A stretch of DNA of 33,351 nt, taken from positions 1 through 33,351 of the forward strand of contig JAJDAG010000064.1 in assembly GCA_029262005.1 (NCBI GenBank), in the 5' to 3' direction. This stretch comes from Candidatus Zhuqueibacterota bacterium. GTDB lineage: Bacteria; Zhuqueibacterota; Zhuqueibacteria; Oceanimicrobiales; Oceanimicrobiaceae. A program made the position numbers and the translations under genes. Below are positions 1 to 8,297 of the stretch, piece after piece; the stretch's first letter is position 1; each line of letters begins with the position of its first letter. The notes under the pieces were generated by a model. It made no database searches, was not told the DNA's origin, and saw nothing but the letters and a program-made list of their open reading frames with translations.

Positions 1-1
1 T

Positions 2-204
2 CTTGTGTTTTTTGGCGAGGGGAACATCCCCCTAAATCCCCCTTCAAAGGGGGACTTTCGGCTGGTGGGTTTCTCAGCGTTGGCGGAACCTGCTTTAGCA
101 TGGGGCGAAGTTGCAGCACTTGCCCACGGAATTGAACCGCAGTAGTTATTCTTCGCCAGATTTCTCACACCCGCTAAAAAGCGCCGGGTTCGAAATGACA
201 GGGT
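2..204. repeat. Left copy of a ~200-bp dispersed direct repeat
   Basis: This segment is repeated nearly intact at 298-501, an offset of about 296 bp, with scattered substitutions and one indel. It contains a perfect hairpin at 38-53 (CCCCCTT, loop CA, AAGGGGG) inside a C-rich/G-rich block, and it ends in a motif 'gggttcgaaatgacag'. No open reading frame in it looks real. It reads as an intergenic repeat element of unknown function. Confidence 0.85.
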
Positions 205-297
205 GCGGTTGAACAGGGAACCATGTACCAGGACATTCATGCCGTGAAATGAGTTCCAAAGCCAATCCTGTAAATCCAGTTAATTCTGTCTAAAAGC

Positions 298-501
298 CTT
301 GTGTTTTTTGGCGAGGGGAACATCCCCCTAAATCCCCCTTCAAAGGGGGACTTTCGGCTGGTGGGTTTCTCAGCGCCGGCGGAATCTGCTTTAGCATGGG
401 GCGAAGTTGCAGCAATTACCCACGGAATTGAACAGTAACATATTGTTTTTCAACAGATTTTTCACACCCGCTAAAAAGCGCCGGGTTCGAAATGACAGGG
501 T
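298..501. repeat. Right copy of the ~200-bp dispersed direct repeat
   Basis: This is the second copy of the element at 2-204, with the same hairpin at 334-349 and the same 'gggttcgaaatgacag' end. The middle part (about 425-460) is the most diverged. The remainder of 1-711 shows no gene. A 63-codon reading frame starting at 407 lies largely inside the repeat and is most likely chance. Confidence 0.85.
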
Positions 502-639
502 TGGTGTTAATGAGTCAATCTGCCTCAAAAAAATGTTCTCTATCCGTGTTTTATCGGTGTATATCCGTGGCTTTTCTCGCCGGTTAGTAAATTCATAACA
601 GATGGTATGAATTACGGCTGTTGGCGAAGCTCTCCCTCT

Positions 640-686
640 GCTTATCGTTCTGAACGAGCGATAAGCTGTCTCCCTCCGAAGGGAGA
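640..686. terminator. Two adjacent hairpins downstream of the SDR gene
   Basis: Two inverted repeats lie just past the 3' end of the minus-strand SDR gene. GCTTATCG pairs with CGATAAGC at 640-666, and TCTCCCT pairs with AGGGAGA at 669-686. Neither is followed by a strong T tract on the minus strand, so a terminator role is possible but not shown. They could equally be a further intergenic repeat. Confidence 0.4.
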
Positions 687-711
687 AATTGTGCGGCCGA
701 TTCCATTTCGT

Positions 712-1479
712 TTACCGCGCACAAGTCAACTGTCTGCCGCCATCCACGCTCAGGGTTTCGCCCGTAACCCACGCAGCATTGTCTGACGCGAGGTACAAAA
801 TAGCTTCGGCGACTTCCTCGGGTTGACCAACCCGGCCCAGCGGGTGCGTGGATTTGCCGTGCTCTAAAAATTCAGCATATTTTTTATCATCAAAGCCGCC
901 ACGTTTGTGCAGATTGGTCTCGACCACACCCGGGTTTATGGCGTTGACACGAATGCCTTTTGGCCCCAGCTCCAGAGCAGCGCATCGGGTGAGCTGGTCC
1001 ACACCAGCCTTGCTGACACAATAGGCCAACACGCCGGGGAAGGCCCGCAGCCCGGTGATGCTGGAAAGATTGACTATGTTGCCCCTGGTTTTTTCAAGGT
1101 GGGGAATAGCCAGTTGCATCAAGTTGAAAACCGCTTCAAGATTCACATTGAGCATGTTGCGCCAGGCTTCGACGGATGTGTTTTCGATGGTGCCATTGCC
1201 GATAACACCGGCCGCATTTACCAGAATATCGAGTTTGTGGAAGGTTGAAATCGTTGTTGATATGGCCGCTTTACAGGCTTTTGCATCGGTTACATCCGCA
1301 GTTATGATGAGGGCTTCATGGCCCTGGCTTTTTATCGTTGCCGCCACTTCCTCAAGCGCTGTTTGCCGGCGACCAAGAATGGCTAGCTTTGCGCCGTTTT
1401 TTGCAAATAGCAACGCTGTGCTCAGGCCAATACCGCTGGAAGCGCCGGTGATGAGGGCCACTTTGTTTTCTAGTAACAT
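712..1479 (-). CDS. SDR-family NAD(P)-dependent oxidoreductase (FabG-like)
   Basis: This is a classical short-chain dehydrogenase/reductase of 255 residues, the usual family length. The cofactor motif TGASSGIG is at residues 11-18, NAAG at 88-91, and the catalytic set is Asn (NVN, 111-113), Ser140, Tyr153 and Lys157. The C-terminal 'SVDGGRQ' is typical of FabG and glucose-dehydrogenase-like members. The ATG is preceded by AAGGA at good spacing. Such proteins reduce or oxidise a carbonyl/alcohol with NAD(P)(H) in the cytosol, but the substrate cannot be read from sequence. It stands alone; the next gene upstream on the same strand is the symporter, more than 250 bp away across a repeat-bearing gap. 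FabG itself is less likely because no other fatty-acid synthesis gene is nearby. Confidence 0.93.
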   Translation of the reverse strand: MLLENKVALITGASSGIGLSTALLFAKNGAKLAILGRRQTALEEVAATIKSQGHEALIITADVTDAKACKAAISTTISTFHKLDILVNAAGVIGNGTIENTSVEAWRNMLNVNLEAVFNLMQLAIPHLEKTRGNIVNLSSITGLRAFPGVLAYCVSKAGVDQLTRCAALELGPKGIRVNAINPGVVETNLHKRGGFDDKKYAEFLEHGKSTHPLGRVGQPEEVAEAILYLASDNAAWVTGETLSVDGGRQLTCAR

Positions 1480-1733
1480 GGGTTTTCCTTTTTAACTTGA
1501 ACTGTTCATAAATGCAGTCACGAAGTCACAGAATCCGGCGAATCCGCAACCAAAGAATTACTATACAGGATAAACAGGATAAACAGGATTTTCAGGATTA
1601 ACTTTTTACGCCGACTAATTTATGTAAACAATGCCAGGCGATCTTTGTCAGCGCGAACTGTTTTTTTTAAATTTTGAGTTCTCTGTGCCTCCGTGGCCAT
1701 GAATAAAGCAGGCTAACTGTATTTGTATGCTGG
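1480..1733. repeat. Intergenic gap with two dispersed repeat fragments
   Basis: No gene is seen. About 1563-1600 holds an iterated 'acaggataaacaggat' tract of the same type as the repeats at 32164-33145. Positions 1681-1716 carry 'ctctgtgcctccgtgg' followed by 'gaataaagcaggctaa', which matches the right end of the element at 25207-25398. Both are fragments of repeat families found elsewhere in the window. Confidence 0.75.
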
Positions 1734-3443
1734 TTAAATATTTCTGCCGGTGCTGACCGGCACGCGAATATCGTCAATCATTTTCAGGATTTCATCCGGT
1801 GGGCTGGCGGTGAATTTTGCGACCACCAGCGCGATTGTCGTGTTGAGAAGCATGCCGATTGTGCCAATGCCTTCCGGTGAAATTCCGAACAGCCAGTTTT
1901 CGCTGGTGTTTGCCGCCGGGTTTATGAATTTGAAATAAATGATGTATCCGGCTGTAAAAACGATGCCGGCGATCATGCCGGAAATGGCCCCTTCTTTGTT
2001 CATCCTCTTATAAAAAATACCCAGGATAATAGCTGGAAAAAAAGACGAAGCAGCCAGACCGAAGGCAAAGGCCACGACCTGTGCAACAAACCCGGGCGGA
2101 TTGGCGCCAAAATGCCCGGCAACGAGAACAGCGCCTCCTGCGGCGAGACGGGCGTAAAGGAGTTCCTTGCGTTCGGTGATATTCGGCATCAGGACTTTCT
2201 TTAATAGATCGTGGGAAATGGAGGTCGAAATCACGAGTAATAAACCCGCCGCAGTTGACAGGGCTGCGGCCAGGCCACCGGCTGCAACCAGGGCGACCAC
2301 CCAGTTTGGCAATTGCGCAATTTCCGGGTTGGCCAGCACCATAATGTCGCGGTCAACCGTGAGTTCATTTTCCCCGATACCAGGGCTTTGTGCTTTGTTC
2401 TCTCCAAAATACTGCATTTTGCCGTCGCCGTTTTTATCTTGCCACGTCAGGAGCCCGGTTTTCTCCCAGTTTTTAAACCAGTTGGGCGCTTCTGCATAGG
2501 ATTTTCCATGCACGGTGGTGATGAAGTTGGTGCGTGCAAATGCCGCTACGGCCGGTGCGGTCGTATAAAGAATGGCAATGAACAGCAAAGCCCAGCCGGC
2601 CGAGATGCGCGCATCTTTGACTCTTGGCACGGTAAAGAATCGAATAATGACGTGGGGCAAACCAGCCGTGCCGACCATCAACGCTGCGGTGATGCAAAAT
2701 ACATCGATTGTACTTTTGCTGCCGGAAGTGTACTGAGAAAACCCCAACTCAACATGCAGTTTATCCAGCTTATCCAGCAGAGAAAGGCCGGAGCCATCGG
2801 CGAGGGTGCTGCCAAAACCCATTTGCGGAATAACGCTGTCCGTCAACATGACGGAGATGAAAATTGCCGGCACCATATAAGCGAAAATGAGGATGCAGTA
2901 TTGTGCCACCTGTGTGTAAGTGATGCCCTTCATGCCGCCCATTACAGCATAGAAAAAAACGATGGTCATACCAATGAACACGCCCAGGGTAATATCCACC
3001 TCCAGGAATCGCGAGAAAACCACGCCAACGCCACGCATCTGTCCGGCAACGTAAGTGAAGGACACGAATATCGCACAAACGACTGCCACCAGCCGGGCGG
3101 TCTGAGAATAGTAGCGTCCGCCAATAAAATCCGGCACGGTGAATTTACCAAATTTTCTTAGATAGGGGGCCAGGAGCAGTGCCAGCAGCACATAGCCGCC
3201 GGTCCAGCCCATTAAATAAACGCTGCCATCTCGGCCTAAAAATGAGATAAGGCCGGCCATTGAGATGAAAGAGGCGGCTGACATCCAGTCAGCAGCAGTG
3301 GCTGCACCGTTGGCAATCGGATGCACGCCTTTTCCGGCAACGTAAAAGTCTTTGGTGGATTTGGCCCTCGCCCAAATGGCAATGCCAATGTAAATTGCAA
3401 ACGATAGAAAGACCAGTGTGTAGGTCCAGGCTTGTATTCCCAT
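1734..3443 (-). CDS. Sodium/solute symporter, VC_2705-type large subunit (ActP-like)
   Basis: This 569-residue polytopic membrane protein of the solute:sodium symporter family has about 13 hydrophobic segments. The N-terminal region carries the family's 'DFYVAGKGV' and 'ADWMSAASFISMAGL' signatures (residues 32-66), as in acetate permease ActP. A soluble insertion near residues 306-370 includes an EF-hand-like DKNGDGKMQY at 336-345, seen in the VC_2705 subgroup. It lies 18 bp downstream of a DUF4212 gene, the known small partner of this subgroup, so the two very likely form one transporter for a small organic acid such as acetate. The ATG is preceded by AAAGGA. The exact substrate is inferred, not shown. 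Confidence 0.93.
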   Translation of the reverse strand: MGIQAWTYTLVFLSFAIYIGIAIWARAKSTKDFYVAGKGVHPIANGAATAADWMSAASFISMAGLISFLGRDGSVYLMGWTGGYVLLALLLAPYLRKFGKFTVPDFIGGRYYSQTARLVAVVCAIFVSFTYVAGQMRGVGVVFSRFLEVDITLGVFIGMTIVFFYAVMGGMKGITYTQVAQYCILIFAYMVPAIFISVMLTDSVIPQMGFGSTLADGSGLSLLDKLDKLHVELGFSQYTSGSKSTIDVFCITAALMVGTAGLPHVIIRFFTVPRVKDARISAGWALLFIAILYTTAPAVAAFARTNFITTVHGKSYAEAPNWFKNWEKTGLLTWQDKNGDGKMQYFGENKAQSPGIGENELTVDRDIMVLANPEIAQLPNWVVALVAAGGLAAALSTAAGLLLVISTSISHDLLKKVLMPNITERKELLYARLAAGGAVLVAGHFGANPPGFVAQVVAFAFGLAASSFFPAIILGIFYKRMNKEGAISGMIAGIVFTAGYIIYFKFINPAANTSENWLFGISPEGIGTIGMLLNTTIALVVAKFTASPPDEILKMIDDIRVPVSTGRNI

Positions 3444-3461
3444 TAGAGTTCCTTTATTCTT

Positions 3462-3722
3462 CTATTCTTCGTGGACGTTGTATTTTTTGTCGAGGCGATT
3501 TATGAGCGCAACATAGGTGAAAATCAAAATAACAAAGACATAAATCGAACCTTGTTGCGCAAACCAGAAACCAAGCTTGAAGCCTGCGATGCGGAATTGG
3601 TCTAGCGTGTCGATAAATAAAATGCTGAAAACGTAGGATACCAGAAACCAGATAGTAAGCAAGACTGTGACAAGACGAAGATTGCTGCGCCAATATTCTT
3701 TGTGTTTGTTACGCTCGACCAT
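3462..3722 (-). CDS. DUF4212 sodium/solute symporter small subunit
   Basis: This small membrane protein of 86 residues has two hydrophobic helices. The sequence 'YWRSNLRLVTVLLTIWFLVS' near residue 10 and 'GFWFAQQGSIYVFVILIF' in the second helix, followed by 'NRLDKKY', are the hallmarks of DUF4212. In known genomes this family is encoded directly before a VC_2705-type symporter, as here. It is read first in the operon, with a GGGAGA ribosome-binding site before the ATG. Its function is presumed to be an accessory subunit of the neighbouring transporter. Confidence 0.93.
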   Translation of the reverse strand: MVERNKHKEYWRSNLRLVTVLLTIWFLVSYVFSILFIDTLDQFRIAGFKLGFWFAQQGSIYVFVILIFTYVALINRLDKKYNVHEE

Positions 3723-4267
3723 AGAATTCTCCCTGGATAAGAACCCAAAAATGTGGTGGATGAAATTAATCGGTATAAAGACTGGTCTCTATTTACATAA
3801 AGTCTGAGAAAATGTCAAACTGTAAACAAGTTTGTGAGGTGTTTCAAAAGGTTTATGCGCAGTTTTTCTTCCAACCAAAGATTTGGCGAGCGGTGAAACA
3901 TCGCAGTCTGTTACCAGTTTTACAGTTGTTGGAACTTAGATTCCGCTCAATTTGTAATTGAGCGAAAACTTGCGTCCTGGCCTTTCGACCGAGTGGAATA
4001 AGTTTGACAACACATCTACACCTTGGCGTTAGAAAATTGTTTTTATTTTCGATAAATTTCCACGCTGCAGATACCGCTCTCTGGACATAGGCGTCGGAAT
4101 GGAGATAAGCCTGGAGTTTTCGGCCGAGCACTATCTGTAGACCATTCCTGCATTAAACCGTAGCGACAACCGATACGCTTGAGCAATAATCAAATCTGAG
4201 TCTTTTAGCTTGAGTTTTAAGATTTGTTTTTGTATGATACCGAAATTTTCTCAATCGGGGTCGAGCC
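3723..4267. other. 545-bp divergent intergenic region
   Basis: This gap separates the minus-strand symporter operon from the plus-strand aminotransferase and should contain both promoters. A perfect inverted repeat, CGCTCAATT-TGT-AATTGAGCG, lies at 3944-3964 and could be an operator or a hairpin. A 92-codon minus-strand reading frame (3853-4131) has no recognisable family and a low-complexity basic composition, so I do not call it a gene. Confidence 0.6.
3944..3964. promoter_or_regulatory. Perfect 9-bp inverted repeat, possible operator
   Basis: CGCTCAATT and its exact reverse complement are separated by three bases. There is no T tract on either side, and it lies in the middle of a divergent promoter region rather than behind a gene, which fits a protein-binding site better than a terminator. 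No function is shown. Confidence 0.35.
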
Positions 4268-5566
4268 ATGAAATTAAGAAAAGAATACCATCCTGATGTA
4301 AACCTCAATTTAAATGTGCGTGGCTTGCCGCGGTCGGCCACTCTCGTCATAAACGAACACAGCAAAGCGTTGATTGGCGAAGGTCGCCGTGTTTTCAAGC
4401 TTGGTCTAGGACAATCTCCATTTCCGGTTCCGGAAACTGTTGTTGAGGAACTAAAAAAAAATGCCCACCAAAAAGACTATTTGCCCGTAACCGGGCTGGC
4501 GGAGTTGCGCGAGGCTGTGGCTGAATATCATCGGAGCCGTGAAGGTGTTGCATATAATGGCGAGGATGTATTAATCGGGCCGGGCTCAAAAGAGTTAATG
4601 TTCCTGATGCAGCTCGTTTATTACGGTGACCTCGTCATCCCGACGCCGAGCTGGGTCTCTTATGCACCGCAAGCAAATATCATTGGCCGCCACATTCGCT
4701 GGTTACCAACCTATGCTGTTAATGGCTGGCGTTTGACTCCAGATGAAATTGAGAAGTTGTGTTTGCAGGATCCCGAGCGACCAAGATTAATCATCTTAAA
4801 CTATCCAAACAATCCAAGTGGTGGCACCTATCGGTTGGAAGAGTTGAAAGCTTTGGCGCAAATAGCCAGACGCTACCGGGTTATTTTGCTTTCCGATGAA
4901 ATTTATGGCGAGCTTCATCATAAAGGGCAGCACGTTTCTATCGCGCGCTTTTATCCCGAGGGGACAATAATCAGCAGTGGTCTTAGTAAATGGTGTGGCG
5001 CCGGTGGTTGGCGTCTTGGTACTTTTACGTTTCCGCATTCGCTCAAGTGGCTGCTTGACGCCATGGCCGTGGTGGCCAGCGAAACTTATACTGCCACGAG
5101 TGCGCCGATTCAGTTCGCGGCAGTCACTGCATTTAACGGTGGCGCTGAAATAGAGAACTATTTGATACACTCGCGCAGGGTGCTTCGGGCGCTTGGTAAG
5201 CATGTTTACCAGAAGTTGTCAGAAGCAGGTGTTTGGCTGCAAGAGCCAAAAGGCGGATTTTATTTGTTTCCCGACTTTACGCCTTTTAGGGAAAAGCTCA
5301 AGGCGCGGGGCATCACGAGCAGTGAGGAGCTTTGTAACAGCCTGCTTGTTGACACCGGTGTGGCGATTTTGCCGGGCACAGTATTTGGTCGAAAGCCTGA
5401 GGAGCTTACGGCTCGTATCGCTTACGTTGACTTTAATGGTAGCGAAGCGCTTAAACTTAGTTCGCAGATGTCGACTTCCAAAAATTATAGCGTTGAGTCG
5501 TTGAGTACATGCTGCTCCAACTTGTTAGATGCAACGGAACGTCTCTGTGATTGGCTGCACACTTAA
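4268..5566 (+). CDS. PLP-dependent aminotransferase, class I/II fold
   Basis: This 432-residue fold-type I aminotransferase carries the PLP-contacting motif NYPNNPSGG at 178-186, Asp210 and Tyr213 in DEIYGE, and the Schiff-base lysine at 241 in the SSGLSKW motif, followed by GGWRLG with the phosphate-binding Arg249. A C-terminal Arg in 'ARIAYVDF' would bind the substrate carboxylate. The N-terminus carries about 40 extra residues before the usual 'KLGLGQSPFPVP' start of the fold. It transfers an amino group between an amino acid and a 2-oxo acid in the cytosol; substrates are not readable. Acetoacetyl-CoA synthetase starts 17 bp downstream, so the two are probably co-transcribed. Confidence 0.9.
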   Translation: MKLRKEYHPDVNLNLNVRGLPRSATLVINEHSKALIGEGRRVFKLGLGQSPFPVPETVVEELKKNAHQKDYLPVTGLAELREAVAEYHRSREGVAYNGEDVLIGPGSKELMFLMQLVYYGDLVIPTPSWVSYAPQANIIGRHIRWLPTYAVNGWRLTPDEIEKLCLQDPERPRLIILNYPNNPSGGTYRLEELKALAQIARRYRVILLSDEIYGELHHKGQHVSIARFYPEGTIISSGLSKWCGAGGWRLGTFTFPHSLKWLLDAMAVVASETYTATSAPIQFAAVTAFNGGAEIENYLIHSRRVLRALGKHVYQKLSEAGVWLQEPKGGFYLFPDFTPFREKLKARGITSSEELCNSLLVDTGVAILPGTVFGRKPEELTARIAYVDFNGSEALKLSSQMSTSKNYSVESLSTCCSNLLDATERLCDWLHT

Positions 5567-5583
5567 ACCACAACGAAAACAAT

Positions 5584-7572
5584 ATGAAGCCTGACTGTCT
5601 CTGGCGTCCTTCTCCCGATTGTGTTCGGCAATCAAACATGACAGCGTTTTCGCGGTTTGTGAGCGAAAATACTGGCAAAACTTTATCCGACTATGCTGCT
5701 CTGCATGCGTGGAGCACACAAAACCTGCTATCTTTTTGGCAGCATTTCGCTGAATTTACAGATCTTGTCTCAGGTGGTAATTGCGATAAAATCCTTGAAG
5801 ATAATAAAATGCCAGGTGCAGAGTGGTGCCGTGGTATGGAACTTAATTATGCAGAAAATTTGCTTGGAAGAGATTTCGCCGGTATTGCAATACGGTTATT
5901 CATTGAGTCTGACTCTGGCCAGCCGAATGCGGCCTATCAGCAGGAAGTTACATTTTCTGAGCTGAGAGAACTGGTTGCCAGGTGCGCTCACGCTTTAAGA
6001 AATATTGGCATCAAATCAGGTGATCGGGTCGCCGGCTATATTGCCAACGTACCGGAGGCTATCGTCGCCTGTCTGGCCTGCGCCAGCATTGGCGCCGTCT
6101 GGAGCAGCGCCTCTCCCGATTTTGGTCTTGACGCGCTTACCGATCGGTTTGAGCAAGTTGCGCCCAGATTGGTGTTTGCGAGCACACACTACCGCTACGG
6201 TGGTAAAACGTTTGATACCGCTCAAGTTGTTGCCGGCCTCAAACAACGAATCCCTTCAATTGAATGCATCGTTTCTGTCCCATACCCGATTGGAGAGAGT
6301 GAAGCGGTCGGGGATGTTTTGTGGACTGAGTTTCTGGGTGAGAAAACCACATATCCTCTAGAGTTTAACCGCTTGCCTTTTGCGCATCCGTTGTTTATTC
6401 TCTTTTCTTCCGGTACCACCGGTGCGCCGAAATGTATGGTGCACGGCGCGGGAGGTACCCTTTTGCAGCACCGCAAAGAGCAGCAGTTGCACTGTGATAT
6501 AAAATCTGGCGACGCTATGTTATTTTTTACGACCTGCGGCTGGATGATGTGGAACTGGCAACTCTCTGTGCTTTCTCTCGGGGCAACGGTCTGTCTCTAT
6601 GATGGCAGCCCTGGATATCCTGACTTGTCTTCTATTTGGCGTGTTGTTGACCAGTGGCAGGTTACTCATTTTGGCACAAGTGGCCGCTTTATAGAAAGCT
6701 GCATGAAACAACAGCCTGTTCTTAAACCTGGGGGTTTTGCGGCATTTAACAAGCTGCGCTCCGTCCAATATACTGGCTCACCTTTGTCTCCGGATGGTTT
6801 TCGCTGGATTTACGAGCATGTCAAGAGCGATATTCACCTTGCGGGTATTTCCGGCGGCACTGATATCGTTTCTTGCTTCATACTCGGCAACCCGAATCTA
6901 CCTGTACATGCAGGTGAAATCCAGTGTAAAGGACTAGGCGTTGATGTCGCGGCATTAAACGAAGCAGGCGAAGCTGTCGTCGGTGAGCCGGGAGAGTTGG
7001 TCTGTCGTCAGCCAATTCCTTCGATGCCGGTTGCATTTTTGAACGATGATGATGGTGCTAAATATCATAAAGCCTATTTCGATGTTTATCCGGGATTGTG
7101 GTGCCATGGCGATTTTGTGGAATTCACACCTGCCGGCGGTGCTGTTGTTTACGGTCGCAGCGATGCGACGCTGAACCCGGGTGGTGTCCGCATCGGCAGC
7201 GCAGAAATCTATTCTGCACTGGATGTCGTCGAGGGAATTACTGATTCGGTTGTTGTGGGTTGGGTTCCTCCCGCGGAGGCTGATGAAGTGATCGTTCTGT
7301 TTGTGGTTCTGGCCGATGGAACGAGGCTGGATGAGTCCTTCAAGCGAAGAATGCGTCAGACCATTAGGCGTAAGTTCTCACCGCGCCATGTCCCAAAGCA
7401 CATCTTCCAGATATCGGAAGTGCCGGTGACGCGAAGCGGTAAAACCGTTGAGCTGAGCGTGAAAGCGATTCTTGCAGGACGAGCTATTTCTAATCACAGT
7501 GCGTTGGCCAATCCGCAGATACTCGAATCTTTTGACCAGGTGCGGCGAGATTTGCTGCTGTTATATTCATAG
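5584..7572 (+). CDS. Acetoacetyl-CoA synthetase
   Basis: This member of the ANL adenylate-forming family activates acetoacetate with ATP and CoA to acetoacetyl-CoA. With the ATG at 5584 the protein has 662 residues and begins MKPDCLWRPSPDCVRQSNMT, matching the family's start (LW.PS...SNMT.F). A TTG at 5551 would overlap the aminotransferase and adds residues unlike the family. The P-loop SSGTTGAPK is at 275-283, 'TTCGWMMWNW' at 316-325, GGTD at 424-427, YGRSDATLNPGGVRIG at 523-538, and the acyl-transfer lysine at 620 in TRSGK. Its neighbour is an aminotransferase, suggesting amino-acid or ketone-body use. Acetyl-CoA synthetase is less likely because the N- and C-terminal signatures are those of the acetoacetyl enzyme. 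Confidence 0.94.
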   Translation: MKPDCLWRPSPDCVRQSNMTAFSRFVSENTGKTLSDYAALHAWSTQNLLSFWQHFAEFTDLVSGGNCDKILEDNKMPGAEWCRGMELNYAENLLGRDFAGIAIRLFIESDSGQPNAAYQQEVTFSELRELVARCAHALRNIGIKSGDRVAGYIANVPEAIVACLACASIGAVWSSASPDFGLDALTDRFEQVAPRLVFASTHYRYGGKTFDTAQVVAGLKQRIPSIECIVSVPYPIGESEAVGDVLWTEFLGEKTTYPLEFNRLPFAHPLFILFSSGTTGAPKCMVHGAGGTLLQHRKEQQLHCDIKSGDAMLFFTTCGWMMWNWQLSVLSLGATVCLYDGSPGYPDLSSIWRVVDQWQVTHFGTSGRFIESCMKQQPVLKPGGFAAFNKLRSVQYTGSPLSPDGFRWIYEHVKSDIHLAGISGGTDIVSCFILGNPNLPVHAGEIQCKGLGVDVAALNEAGEAVVGEPGELVCRQPIPSMPVAFLNDDDGAKYHKAYFDVYPGLWCHGDFVEFTPAGGAVVYGRSDATLNPGGVRIGSAEIYSALDVVEGITDSVVVGWVPPAEADEVIVLFVVLADGTRLDESFKRRMRQTIRRKFSPRHVPKHIFQISEVPVTRSGKTVELSVKAILAGRAISNHSALANPQILESFDQVRRDLLLLYS

Positions 7573-7657
7573 AGTGTTTCCCTTGACTGCGACGCTTTTT
7601 ACCCCTATTAGTAATTTTACTAACCCTGTCTTTTTCTTTAAGGAGTTGCTGAGAGCG

Positions 7658-7924
7658 ATGACTATAATAAATTCGGAAATCATTCTCGACCTCTACTGTG
7701 CGAATTTAATGTATGAGATTCACAAGCTTGAGGAGAAGAAAAAATTCTTTGAGCATAAATACAGTTGCCGGTTTGCTCAATTTGAACAAGATATGGTGAG
7801 CAGTGGTAAAGAAAATTTTACCAGGTGGGATGACTATATGGAGTGGAAAGCCTATGAGAACCTTCTCCTTAAATACCGTGCAGAAAAAAAGGACATAGAA
7901 ATTGGAGATTATAAAGTGTCTTGA
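7658..7924 (+). CDS. Small coiled-coil protein, probable antitoxin of a TumE-type pair
   Basis: This charged, mostly helical protein of 88 residues has the motif 'WDDYMEWKAYENLL' near residues 56-69, which I associate with small proteins encoded directly before DUF6516/TumE toxins. The start at 7658 is chosen because AAGGAG lies at 7640-7645 and because the longer upstream frame only re-reads the acetoacetyl-CoA synthetase gene. The toxin-like frame begins at 7902, overlapping this gene by 23 bases, as in many toxin-antitoxin operons. The antitoxin role is inferred from position. Confidence 0.7.
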   Translation: MTIINSEIILDLYCANLMYEIHKLEEKKKFFEHKYSCRFAQFEQDMVSSGKENFTRWDDYMEWKAYENLLLKYRAEKKDIEIGDYKVS

Positions 7925-8250
7925 AAAAAGCACCGCAGTCACCGAATTCGTCCTGGATATTAAAATTTTTGAGAGTGGTTTCTATATAAGGATTGAGGCA
8001 GTGTTGATTGACTCTACCGAACTGTATATCAGAGAATACGTTGATGCAAATGAAAGAAATTATTCCTATCACTGGCAATTATCCAATTCAGAGCTAATAT
8101 TGCGGTGGGATAATGCCCCCCTATCATAGAGATATCGCCACCTACCCACATCACCTGCATCAAGGAGAACAAATCGTAGAAACTCAAGACATTGCATGTG
8201 CAGAGATAATAAAGGTCATTGAGAAAAGACTCTTAAGTCAAAAGGAATAA
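7902..8250 (+). pseudogene. TumE/DUF6516-like toxin, broken by a +1 frameshift in a C run
   Basis: The first frame starts at TTG 7902 and reads 'FESGFYIRIEAVLIDSTELY', 'ERNYSYHWQ' and 'LRWDNAP', the core signature of TumE-type toxins, then stops at 8127-8129. Dropping one C from the six-C run at 8116-8121 joins it to a second frame reading 'YHRDIATYPHHLHQGEQI' and ending at 8250. That supplies the expected histidine-rich 'DNAP.HRD...HHLH' motif and a total of about 115 residues, the normal family length. The break may be a true mutation that disarms the toxin, phase variation at the homopolymer, ribosomal frameshifting, or an assembly error. Confidence 0.8.
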
Positions 8251-8297
8251 TTTCCTGCTTTTACTCTGCCACTGCGCGCAACCACCCTCAGAGCAGT

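Noticed and set aside
407-598. 63-codon plus-strand reading frame
   Set aside because: It lies mostly inside a non-coding repeat copy and is not open in the matching part of the other copy's sequence. No family resemblance.
2313-3161. 282-codon plus-strand frame inside the symporter gene
   Set aside because: It is long only because it mirrors a conserved membrane-protein gene; its translation is rich in His, Arg and Cys without any domain.
3853-4131. 92-codon minus-strand reading frame
   Set aside because: It has no recognisable domain, an odd basic composition and no clear ribosome-binding site, and it includes the inverted repeat at 3944-3964. Taken as chance.
5551-5583. Earlier TTG start for acetoacetyl-CoA synthetase
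   Set aside because: It overlaps the aminotransferase and adds 11 residues not matching the family, whose normal N-terminus begins at the ATG at 5584.
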